Below are positions 1 through 5,866 of a stretch of 6,468 nucleotides of DNA, in pieces. The position numbers and the translations under genes are program-made. Numbering within the stretch: position 1 is the first letter of the stretch; every line of letters starts with the position of its first letter. The stretch lies in contig CAJUAW010000136.1 in assembly GCA_910584605.1 (NCBI GenBank), positions 1 through 6,468 of the forward strand. The letters are read 5' to 3'. Source of the stretch: an uncultured Oscillospiraceae bacterium. Its GTDB lineage: Bacteria; Bacillota_A; Clostridia; Oscillospirales; Oscillospiraceae. Under the pieces are notes generated by a model, which made no database searches, had not been told where the DNA came from, and saw nothing but the letters and a program-made list of their open reading frames with translations.

Positions 1-2
1 TA

Positions 3-812
3 AACACCGCCGCGCTGATTATCTGCGCCGGCATCGACGTGCCCTATGTGGGCTTTGAGGGCCCCCTTGCCCTGCTCACCTTCCCCCTGGCCATCCTGTT
101 CGTGCTGCTGCTGGGCTACAAGCAGGCCCGGCATTTGGACTATGAGAAGCTCAAGCCCGCCCTGGTGGAGCAGGACGCCGTCCGCAAGCAGTACGGCTTC
201 AAGATCTACATCCCCCTGGTGGTGCTGGTGGTCCTGATGGTGGTCTTCAAGGTGCTGAAGCTGGGAGAGGACATCGGCATGCCCCTCATGTTCATGCTCA
301 GCGCGGTATCCGGCCTGTTTACCGGCAAGAAGATCAACGTGCTCCAGGCCGTCCCCGCCGCCATCCGCACCGCCGCCCCCGTCATGGGCATCCTGATGGG
401 CGTAGGCATGTTCATCGAGGTCATGACCGCCACCGGCGTCCGCGGCCTGGTGGTCATCAGCTGTCTGCGCCTGCCCCAGGTCCTGTGGCTGGTGGCCTGC
501 GCCGTCAGCATCCCCCTGTTCGGCGCGGTGTCCTCCTACGGGGCCTGCTCCGTGCTGGGCGTGCCCTTCGCCTACATCTACGCCTCCCTGCTGGGCGGCA
601 ACTCCGTGGTGGTGCTGGCCGCCATCAGCCTGATCGCCGCGGTGGGCGACATGATGCCCCCCACCGCCCTGGCCGGCCTGTTCGCCGCCCAGATCACCGG
701 CGTCAAGCCTTACACCAAAATCCTCAAGCGCTGCATGGTGCCCATTGTGATCCTGCTGGTCTACGCCTGCTTCTTCCTGGCCAAGTCCAAGCTGATCGCG
801 GGACTGTTTTAA
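3..812 (+). CDS. TRAP/DctM-like large permease, C-terminal part (5' end outside window)
   Basis: The reading frame is open from the left edge to the TAA at 810-812 and gives about 269 residues, so the start lies upstream. The apparent start at 39 is an internal GTG. The product is very hydrophobic, with roughly seven membrane segments separated by short basic loops. A conserved-looking GDMMPPTALAG motif lies near the C-terminus, followed by an amphipathic linker and a last helix. This resembles the C-terminal half of DctM-type TRAP large permeases or related ion-transporter-superfamily carriers, which import carboxylates with a sodium gradient; the full family length is about 425 residues. 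A solute-binding partner is not visible here. It is followed 12 bp later by a small membrane protein and then by an aspartoacylase-like hydrolase, which suggests a substrate such as an N-acyl amino acid or its product. Substrate and exact subfamily are inference. Confidence 0.75.
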   Translation, partial: NTAALIICAGIDVPYVGFEGPLALLTFPLAILFVLLLGYKQARHLDYEKLKPALVEQDAVRKQYGFKIYIPLVVLVVLMVVFKVLKLGEDIGMPLMFMLSAVSGLFTGKKINVLQAVPAAIRTAAPVMGILMGVGMFIEVMTATGVRGLVVISCLRLPQVLWLVACAVSIPLFGAVSSYGACSVLGVPFAYIYASLLGGNSVVVLAAISLIAAVGDMMPPTALAGLFAAQITGVKPYTKILKRCMVPIVILLVYACFFLAKSKLIAGLF

Positions 813-824
813 AGGAGGGTATTT

Positions 825-974
825 ATGATTACATATATCTATTTGGGCATCGCCCTGATCGTGTTTGTCAGCACCCTCTATAACCTGATCTTCAAGGAAG
901 AAAAGCTGGCCGACCAGATCAACGCCGGCATGATTTTGATTCCGCTGCTGCTGCGGATTCTGCTGATTAAGTAA
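825..974 (+). CDS. small membrane protein, 49 residues, between permease and hydrolase
   Basis: ATG at 825 is preceded by a strong AAGGAGG at 812-818 that overlaps the permease stop codon, with 6 bp spacing, and the frame runs to TAA at 972-974. The product starts MITYIYLGIALIVFVSTLYN, a clear membrane helix. It then has a short charged stretch (KEEKLADQ) and a second hydrophobic stretch ending LLLRILLIK. I do not recognise a named family. Its position, its good ribosome binding site and its spacing (12 bp to the gene before, 13 bp to the gene after) argue for a real gene in one operon. TRAP systems usually need a small membrane subunit (DctQ), but this protein is far shorter than the usual four-helix DctQ, so a role as an accessory subunit of the permease is only a guess. 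Confidence 0.7.
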   Translation: MITYIYLGIALIVFVSTLYNLIFKEEKLADQINAGMILIPLLLRILLIK

Positions 975-987
975 GGGGGCGGGCCAA

Positions 988-2106
988 ATGAAAAAGAATT
1001 ACATGACCGGCGCCGCCATTGTACTGGCCGCCGCCATCATCGCGGGAATCGCCGGGATGAGCTTTTACGCCAAGCGCCATTTTGTGGAGGACGTGAAGCG
1101 GGGACCCGGCGTCACCGAGGTGTTCAAGCTGTCCACGTACAACGAGAACCTGGCCGGCACCATTGCCGACGTGGACGTGTATGTCATGAAGGGCGAAAAG
1201 GAGGGCGGCTCCCTGCTGGTGCTGGGCGGCACCCACTCCAACGAGCCCGCCGGCCACATGGCCGCCATCATCCTGGAGGAGAACGCCATGGTGGAGCAGG
1301 GAACCGTCTATGTGATCCCCAACATCAACAACTCCGCCCTGACCCACAACGACCCCCTGGAGGGCAACCCCCAGTACATGCACTTCACCACCAAAAACGG
1401 CGAGACCCGCACCTTCCAGTACGGCTCCCGGGCCACCAACCCCATCGACCAGTGGCCCGACCCGGATATCTATACCCACACCTCCGGCCAGACCCTGTCC
1501 GGCTCCGAGACCCGGAACCTGAACCGCTGCTATCCCGGCGTGAAGGATGGCACCATCTCGGAGCAGGTGGGCTACGCTGTGACCAACATGATTAACACCC
1601 TGGGCATCGACATGGAGATTGACCTCCACGAATCCAGCCCGGAGTACGCCGTCAACAACGCCACCGTGGCCCACGAGCGGGCCATGACCATCGCCTCCGA
1701 GGGCGTGCTGGACCTCCAGCTGGAGGGCATCAAGATGTCTCTGGAACCCTCCCCCGTCAGCCTCCACGGCCTGACCCACCGGGAACTGGGCGACTGGACT
1801 AACACCTATGCCCTGCTGATGGAGACGGGCAACCCGGTCCAGGGCCGCCTGCGGGGCTACACCGACGAGGACCTGATCATGACCGGCGAGGACCCCTGCT
1901 ATGCGATCGCCTACGACCTGAATCTGCTGTATGTGGACTACAGCGCCGGCAACTTCCCCATGGAACTGCGTGTGGGCCGCCATTTAGCGGGCATCAGCGC
2001 CTACATCAATGCGTTCAACAACAACAGCGACAAACAGATTCTGGTCTCCGGCATCCCCAGCTACGACGAGATGGTCAACGGAAACGTGGGAGACTATCTG
2101 CTGTAA
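988..2106 (+). CDS. membrane-anchored succinylglutamate desuccinylase/aspartoacylase-family zinc hydrolase
   Basis: This is a 372-residue protein. Residues 6-28 form one uncleaved-looking membrane helix after MKKNY, so the catalytic domain should sit outside the cell membrane. The M14-like zinc site is complete: GGTHSNEPAG gives H83 and E86, and IDLHE gives H214 as third ligand. ETRNLNRCYPG (about 175-184) matches the substrate-binding NLNRxxPG loop of the AspA/AstE group, and METGNP supplies a candidate catalytic E279. The family removes acyl groups from N-acyl amino acids or cleaves related amides; the exact substrate cannot be read here. The start at 988 places the signal anchor at the N-terminus. 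The upstream G-rich GGGGGCGGG at 975-983 is a poor but usable ribosome binding site. Its place behind the permease suggests that it releases a substrate at the surface for uptake. Family confidence is high; the role in uptake is inference. Confidence 0.85.
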   Translation: MKKNYMTGAAIVLAAAIIAGIAGMSFYAKRHFVEDVKRGPGVTEVFKLSTYNENLAGTIADVDVYVMKGEKEGGSLLVLGGTHSNEPAGHMAAIILEENAMVEQGTVYVIPNINNSALTHNDPLEGNPQYMHFTTKNGETRTFQYGSRATNPIDQWPDPDIYTHTSGQTLSGSETRNLNRCYPGVKDGTISEQVGYAVTNMINTLGIDMEIDLHESSPEYAVNNATVAHERAMTIASEGVLDLQLEGIKMSLEPSPVSLHGLTHRELGDWTNTYALLMETGNPVQGRLRGYTDEDLIMTGEDPCYAIAYDLNLLYVDYSAGNFPMELRVGRHLAGISAYINAFNNNSDKQILVSGIPSYDEMVNGNVGDYLL

Positions 2107-2130
2107 CGAGCCAATCATCACAATCCAGAA

Positions 2131-2165
2131 ATGGGGCCGTCAGTTCTTCGGAACTGAGGCCCCAT
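2131..2165. terminator. UUCG-capped terminator hairpin downstream of the hydrolase gene
   Basis: The left arm 2131-2146 (ATGGGGCCGTCAGTTC) pairs with 2151-2165 (GAACTGAGGCCCCAT) around a TTCG loop. There are 15 base pairs, with a single bulged G at 2139. It lies 24 bp after the hydrolase stop codon. The + strand downstream tract (CTTGCTCCCCTC) has few Ts, while the - strand exit reads TTTCT, so it may act in both directions and also stop transcripts coming leftward from the kinase gene. Confidence 0.75.
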
Positions 2166-2334
2166 CTTGCTCCCCTCTCTCCGACTATTATACCGGGTCC
2201 CAGGGGCAACGTCCACCGTGGATGCGAAGAAATGTGGCAGGTTGGCTCGACTATTCTGGTTTGTCTCGGGCAATCGCGACAACTGCGGCGCGCTTCAGTG
2301 GCGCGAAGCTGAATCCGTCCTTCTGCGGCGCCGG
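2166..2334. other. unassigned stretch between the terminator and the truncated kinase
   Basis: No translation on either strand resembles a family I know, and no start/ribosome-binding-site pair supports a gene. It carries two copies of CGACTATT (2182-2189 and 2248-2255), a small hairpin TTGTCTCG/CGCGACAA at 2261-2282 with one mismatch, and two copies of CTGCGGCGC (2283-2291 and 2322-2330). The right border touches the point where the kinase reading frame breaks off, so this piece may come from a neighbouring locus brought in by a rearrangement or an assembly join. Confidence 0.4.
2187..2215 (-). promoter_or_regulatory. possible sigma-A-type promoter, leftward
   Basis: On the - strand there is a perfect TATAAT (2187-2192) with TGGACG (2210-2215, four of six matches to TTGACA) 17 bp upstream. 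A transcript would start near 2180 and run almost at once into the hairpin at 2131-2165. No gene downstream in this direction is evident, so it is either a chance match or the promoter of a very short RNA. Confidence 0.25.
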
Positions 2335-2853
2335 TCACTCCCGCAGGGCCACACAGATGACCGCCACCAGCAGGGAGATGAACGCAAAGGTCCGGATGGA
2401 GTGCAGCTCCCGCTGGCAGTCCAGGAAAATGGCCATGTACCGGCCCTCCCCGACAGAGGTGACGGAGTATTTGTAGTTTCCCGTGTAGCCCATGCCCTCC
2501 CCATGGCGCAGCGCGATGGACAAATAGTGGCTGGTATCCTCCTCCCGGACGGCGGCGATATGCCGCATGTCGGTGCGGTCCAGGGAGCCGTCCGCGCTGT
2601 AGTACAGGACGAAATACCGGGTGGAGTAGGGGGTCTCCGGGGTGAACTGCCCTCTGGGGGGCTTTTCCGGCCTGCCGCCGGGGAATTGAGGGATCATACC
2701 CTGGTTTTCCCCGATCATATGGAGGGTATTGCTCAGACTCTGGCCGGTGGACAGGTAGTTGAACAGATTGATGGTCACCGTCAGCAGGAGCACCACCAGG
2801 GTGACCGAGAGCATGGCGATCCTGATAAACTTCCGGCGCAGTCGGTTGATCAT
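2335..2853 (-). CDS. two-component sensor histidine kinase, truncated: sensor and membrane part only
   Basis: The ATG at 2851-2853 overlaps the regulator's TGA in an ATGA joint, the usual coupling of regulator and kinase genes. The 172-residue product has a basic N-terminus (MINRLRRKFIR) and a first membrane helix at about 10-31. An extracytoplasmic sensor loop at about 32-152 includes a Pro/Gly-rich segment PQFPGGRPEKPPRGQF and an aromatic PAS/Cache-like part. A second helix at about 155-170 ends VICVAL, and then comes R-E-stop. HAMP, the phospho-accepting H-box and the ATP-binding domain are all missing; family members normally run to about 400-480 residues. The product cannot signal by itself. 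The break falls inside or just after the second helix, which points to a deletion or a sequence join near 2338-2346. The identity as a kinase rests on the operon position and architecture. Confidence 0.75.
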   Translation of the reverse strand: MINRLRRKFIRIAMLSVTLVVLLLTVTINLFNYLSTGQSLSNTLHMIGENQGMIPQFPGGRPEKPPRGQFTPETPYSTRYFVLYYSADGSLDRTDMRHIAAVREEDTSHYLSIALRHGEGMGYTGNYKYSVTSVGEGRYMAIFLDCQRELHSIRTFAFISLLVAVICVALRE

Positions 2854-3626
2854 CCGGCGTCCTCCAGGGAGTAGCCCAGGCCCCGGCTGGCGCGGATGGT
2901 GACGGTGGAGCCGGCGGTGCTCAGCTTCTTGCGCAGATTGGAGATGTGGACCCAGACCACGTTGATCTCCGCCTCCGTGTCCCAGCCCCACACCCGCTCC
3001 ATAATCCGCTCTGCGGAGAGAATCACCTGGGGGGAGCGCATAAACAGCTCCAGCACCTGGAACTCCCGGCCGCTGAGCCGCTGGAGCTGCTCTCCGCACC
3101 GGAGGGTGCTGCTGCCGCAGTCCAGCTCCAGGTCACCGAAGCGGAGCACCGGGGGCTTGTAGTCCCCCGCCCGCCGCAGCATGGCCCGTACCCGGGCCAG
3201 CAGCTCGTCGGGAGCGAAGGGCTTGGGCAGGTAGTCGTCCGCGCCGGCGTTGAAGCCGGTGACCCGGTCGTCCTTCTCCCCCCTGGCCGTCAGCAGCATA
3301 ACGGGGGTGTCCACCCCGGCGGCCCGCAGCCGGGTCAGCACCGCCAGGCCGTCCAGCTTGGGCATCATGATGTCCAGAATGATGGCGTCGTACTCCCCCG
3401 CTGAGGCGTAGTCCAGGGCGGCGGCGCCGATGTTGCCGTTCACCAGCAGGATGATGACCTGCACCACGGCGGGGAGCATGGCCAGGGTGATGACAAAGCT
3501 CTGGGTATAGCTGCTTTTGTACATGGACAGCAGGGCGATGCCCAGCCCCAGCAGCAGAGAGGCGGCGGTGCAGATCAGAAAACCGTCCAGGGTGACCTCT
3601 GCCCCGATGATGATGGAATCAAGCAC
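2850..3626 (-). CDS. fusion ORF: DUF4956 N-terminus joined in frame to an OmpR-family response regulator lacking its start
   Basis: The GTG start at 3624-3626 has AGGAGG at 3636-3641 and overlaps the end of the VTC gene by 8 bp. Residues 1-67 match the first part of DUF4956 membrane proteins: two hydrophobic helices and the typical QSFVITLAMLPAVVQVIILL...NGNIG stretch. From about residue 68 the sequence is a response regulator: DILDIMMPKLDG-type phospho-acceptor region with D85, the switch Thr in LLTAR (T113), and Lys in LPKPF (K135). A full winged-helix DNA-binding domain follows (about 159-256, ending ASRGLGYSLEDAG). The first ~33 residues of the receiver, with the acidic pair needed for phosphorylation, are absent, as is the last two thirds of DUF4956 (family about 220 residues). 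The joint lies near 3417-3427. It is in frame, but it looks like a deletion or chimera rather than an evolved fusion. Confidence 0.85.
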   Translation of the reverse strand: MLDSIIIGAEVTLDGFLICTAASLLLGLGIALLSMYKSSYTQSFVITLAMLPAVVQVIILLVNGNIGAAALDYASAGEYDAIILDIMMPKLDGLAVLTRLRAAGVDTPVMLLTARGEKDDRVTGFNAGADDYLPKPFAPDELLARVRAMLRRAGDYKPPVLRFGDLELDCGSSTLRCGEQLQRLSGREFQVLELFMRSPQVILSAERIMERVWGWDTEAEINVVWVHISNLRKKLSTAGSTVTIRASRGLGYSLEDAG

Positions 3627-4359
3627 AGGCGCAGACCTCCTCTCGGATGGAGCCGGGCTGCGGACGGCCCAGAAGATTTTGCTGATAGCAGGCGCCGTAT
3701 TTGGAGAAGGAGGTGGGGAAGGCGCCGGTCCGGCTGAGCAGCTGGGCCAGCCAGACGGGGGCGGCGCCGGGGATCTTGATCTCCATCAGGATCTGGCCGG
3801 GGTCCAGGAGGGGTGCGCCATAGTCCCCGGCGCGCAGATCCAGGTTCCGGTCCCGCCAGCGCAGGTTGGTGTCGAAGGTCAGGCGCAGCTCGGGGACCTC
3901 GATCCCGGCGAAGGCGGTGCGGTCGCAGGCGATGAACACCTTGGGGCTGGGGCGGTAGGTGTGCATGAACCAGTCAATCTCATGGCAGATCTGGTCCTCC
4001 CGCTCCGGGACGGCCCCGCTCTGGAGGTAGGATACCGCATCGGCGGCCGTCATGACCGTGCGGCGCTTGTAGACCACGCGGTCAAACTTCTTTTTCAGCT
4101 CCACAAAGACCTTGTCCTGACTGCCCGGAACGCCGTAGCTGCGCATCCGCAGCTTCTCCTTGTAGACGGGCTTTTCCAACGAAGTCCGGATCAGCTGATA
4201 GCTGTCGGTGTCGTAATAAAGGCTGCAGATGGTGTAGCAGCCAAACTCGTCGGGGCGCATGTGTGCCTGGATGCCCGCCGTGATCTGCACAAGCTGCTGG
4301 GGGGTCAGCATATACTTTTTCTCATAGCGTTTGAAGCAGAACTGTAATGTACCGGCCAT
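3619..4359 (-). CDS. VTC-domain polyphosphate polymerase-like protein
   Basis: This is a 246-residue protein. The ATG at 4357-4359 has AAGGAGG at 4367-4373, 7 bp upstream. Motifs of the VTC/CYTH tunnel fold appear in order: RYEKKY (11-16), SLYYDT (46-51), KEKLRMRSYG (67-76), FVELKKKFDRVVYKRR (85-100), DTNLRWRDR (163-171), MEIKIPG (192-198) and TSFSKYG (216-222). These supply the basic tunnel residues (K14/K15, R71/R73, K89-91, R99/R100, K195, K220) and the metal-binding acid E193 expected for a polymerase that makes polyphosphate from ATP. There is no membrane helix, so the next gene, a DUF4956 membrane protein, is the probable export or anchor partner. That gene starts inside this one's stop region, which indicates translational coupling. 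Family confidence is high; polymerase activity is by homology only. Confidence 0.9.
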   Translation of the reverse strand: MAGTLQFCFKRYEKKYMLTPQQLVQITAGIQAHMRPDEFGCYTICSLYYDTDSYQLIRTSLEKPVYKEKLRMRSYGVPGSQDKVFVELKKKFDRVVYKRRTVMTAADAVSYLQSGAVPEREDQICHEIDWFMHTYRPSPKVFIACDRTAFAGIEVPELRLTFDTNLRWRDRNLDLRAGDYGAPLLDPGQILMEIKIPGAAPVWLAQLLSRTGAFPTSFSKYGACYQQNLLGRPQPGSIREEVCACA

Positions 4360-4389
4360 GAAGAAACCTCCTTGATGTGTGGTGTGAAC

Positions 4390-4422
4390 AGCATAGAGGC
4401 CGTTCCTAAAGTGAAGCTAAAG
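4390..4422 (-). promoter_or_regulatory. VTC-operon promoter with direct-repeat operator (copy A)
   Basis: On the - strand CTTTAGCTTCACTTTAGG (4405-4422) holds two CTTTAG half-sites 11 bp apart. It is followed after exactly 9 bp by a -10 candidate TATGCT (4390-4395). Direct repeats one helical turn apart just upstream of -10 are typical of PhoB/OmpR-type activation without a good -35. The predicted start near 4383 gives a leader of about 24 bases before the VTC ATG, with its ribosome binding site at 4367-4373. The regulator encoded in the same operon is the natural candidate to bind here (inference). Confidence 0.65.
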
Positions 4423-4473
4423 AATGGGGACGGGCCTGTGAATATTTTGTAAACTCGGGGAAGGGGCCTTGGG

Positions 4474-4506
4474 CTTTAACTTCTCTTTAGGTTGACCGGG
4501 TATAAA
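4474..4506 (+). promoter_or_regulatory. surface-protein promoter with direct-repeat operator (copy B)
   Basis: On the + strand CTTTAACTTCTCTTTAGG (4474-4491) matches copy A at 16 of 18 positions but faces the other way. It is again followed after exactly 9 bp by a -10 box, TATAAA (4501-4506, five of six). The identical spacing in two divergent promoters is strong internal support that both are bound by one OmpR-family regulator. Transcription would start near 4513, yet the coding similarity of the next gene already begins at about 4511, so the leader, start codon and signal peptide are missing at this point. Confidence 0.65.
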
Positions 4507-4510
4507 CAGA

Positions 4511-5656
4511 GAGGGGGCGGGGACGCTGACCGTCACGGCCAACTGCGGCAACGGCGTCACCAGCAAGGACACCTTGCAAATTTATGACGGCGTGCTCTCC
4601 GTCCAGGCGGTGAACAATGGCATCAACGGCAAGGATTCCAACACCATCGACAGCGCCTCCATCACCGTGACCTGCGGCGGGGATGCCATCCGCTCCACCA
4701 ATGACACCGACGGCACGCTGGGCTGGATCAGTATCTCCAACTCCCTCCTGGACCTGACCGCCGGGGAGATCAACATCCTGACCTCCTACGAGGGGCTGGA
4801 GGGTACCTCCGTCTCGGTATCCGGGGGGACGATTTACATTGTGTCCTCCGACGACGGCGTGAGCGCGGCCGGGGGCGCGGACGGCAGCGGCTTTGGCGGC
4901 TTTGGCCGGGGAACTCCCTTCGGCGGCAATTCGGGTTCCCTGATCCACATCTCCGGCGGCTACCTGGTGGTCCGGGCAGGGGGCGACGGTCTAGATTCCA
5001 ACGGAAACGCCATCATGTCCGGCGGCACGGTGATCGTGTCCAGCACCGGCCAGGGGGACGGCGCACTGGACTATGACGGCTCCTTCACCCTGTCCGGCGG
5101 CATTCTGCTGGCGGCGGACAGCGGGGCCATGTCCCAGTCCCCCAGCGAGGCCAGCCAGTATACCCTCTCCCTGGGCTTTGACAGCGTCCTCCCGGCGGGG
5201 ACCTTCATCAGCCTGGAGCGGGAGGAGCAGAGCCTGGTCTTCGCTCTGCCGTCCAACGCCAGCCACGTTGTGATTTCCTCCCCCGAGTTGGAGGGAGAGG
5301 CCGTCTATACGCTCTCCTATGGAGGGGAGTACAGCGGCCAGACGGCGGACGGCCTCTGCTCCGGTGGGACCTGCTCCGGCGGCACGGAGGCGGCTGAGCT
5401 GACCCTTTCAGACTACATCACCACCTATGGCCGCGCGGACATGGGCGGCCGCCCCGGCGGACCGAGGGGCGGGACGCCCAGAGAGGACTGGGGCGAACCG
5501 CCCACAGAGGGCATGCCCCCGGACCAGCGGCCCGGCGGCGGAGAGCGGGTCCCCGGTACCGGCTGGGAGGGCCAGCAGGGCCACAGCGGACCGGACGGCA
5601 TGCCGGACGGAAGGGGCGCAGGCCGCGGCGAACCGCCGGAAGAGGGCGCCCTTTGA
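4511..5656 (+). CDS. Cthe_2159-like carbohydrate-binding beta-helix surface protein, 5'-truncated
   Basis: The frame is open from 4496, after a TGA at 4493, to the TGA at 5654. Family-like sequence begins at about 4511 (EGAGTLTVTANCGNG...). No ATG or GTG exists before the TTG at 4574, so the true start and signal peptide are absent. The body is a series of short beta-strand repeats: VNNGINGKDS, CGGDAIRSTND, SVSGGTIYIVSSDDGVSAAGG, SGGYLVVRAGGDGLDSNG, and MSGGTVIVSS...GDGALDYDG. These are typical of the Cthe_2159 domain, a calcium-dependent polygalacturonate-binding beta-helix. A family C-terminal part (LSLGFDSVLPAGTFISL, LSDYITTYG) follows. After that comes a ~70-residue tail rich in Gly, Pro, Arg and Glu, with no sorting motif. 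It diverges from the VTC gene. Such proteins often accompany VTC and DUF4956 genes in Firmicutes, which suggests an envelope function. The ligand is unknown. Confidence 0.8.
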   Translation, partial: EGAGTLTVTANCGNGVTSKDTLQIYDGVLSVQAVNNGINGKDSNTIDSASITVTCGGDAIRSTNDTDGTLGWISISNSLLDLTAGEINILTSYEGLEGTSVSVSGGTIYIVSSDDGVSAAGGADGSGFGGFGRGTPFGGNSGSLIHISGGYLVVRAGGDGLDSNGNAIMSGGTVIVSSTGQGDGALDYDGSFTLSGGILLAADSGAMSQSPSEASQYTLSLGFDSVLPAGTFISLEREEQSLVFALPSNASHVVISSPELEGEAVYTLSYGGEYSGQTADGLCSGGTCSGGTEAAELTLSDYITTYGRADMGGRPGGPRGGTPREDWGEPPTEGMPPDQRPGGGERVPGTGWEGQQGHSGPDGMPDGRGAGRGEPPEEGAL

Positions 5657-5683
5657 CGCCAGCCCGCTCAGGCAGCAAACAGA

Positions 5684-5729
5684 GGGCGGAGCCGGTTTTC
5701 GACTGCTTGGTCGAAAACCGGCTCCGCCT
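5684..5729. terminator. long perfect hairpin after the surface-protein gene
   Basis: The arms 5685-5703 and 5710-5728 form 19 perfect base pairs (GGCGGAGCCGGTTTTCGAC and its complement) plus a G-T pair outside. The loop is the six bases TGCTTG. It starts 28 bp after the stop codon. The downstream + strand tract TGTTCAATCTCT is only moderately T-rich. Placed between two converging genes, it probably stops rightward transcription and shields secA. Confidence 0.75.
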
Positions 5730-5821
5730 GTTCAATCTCTGAAGCTGTAATGGCCAAAATCCAGCCGCAGCCGGGAAAAAGGCCCATCGTCCCATGCCGT
5801 CCCCCTGCGGTCCGCACGTCA

Positions 5822-5864
5822 AACCCTCCCCTCCCCCGCCGCAGGGACGGGAGAGGGGAGGGTT
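5822..5864 (-). terminator. secA terminator hairpin
   Basis: AACCCTCCCCTC (5822-5833) pairs with GAGGGGAGGGTT (5853-5864). After one C-A mismatch, 5835-5838 pairs with 5848-5851, leaving a nine-base loop. In the secA direction the hairpin begins 2 bp after the TAA stop and exits into TTTG, a short T tract. Confidence 0.65.
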
Positions 5865-5866
5865 GC

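Noticed and set aside
967..1983. Long antisense ORF of 338 residues opposite the hydrolase gene
   Set aside because: It is a low-complexity Gly/Val/His-rich translation caused by GC-rich third positions. It is antisense to a gene with a complete zinc site and has no family features.
2075..2338. - strand ORF of 87 residues in the orphan stretch
   Set aside because: It has no recognisable motifs, it runs through the terminator hairpin into the hydrolase gene, and no ribosome binding site was seen.
2854..3099. Upstream 82-residue extension of the kinase frame
   Set aside because: The frame lies over the winged-helix domain of the regulator. The kinase starts at 2853 with an ATGA overlap and a proper basic N-terminus plus membrane helix.
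3517..4347. Long + strand ORF opposite the VTC gene
   Set aside because: It is antisense to clear VTC motifs and its composition (Gly, Ala, Leu, Val) is typical of shadow frames.
4439..4456. AT-rich centre GTGAATATTTTGTAAACT as the -10 region of inward-facing promoters
   Set aside because: It would lie 20-22 bp from the operators with weak hexamers. The outward-facing -10 boxes have equal 9-bp spacing and face the genes.
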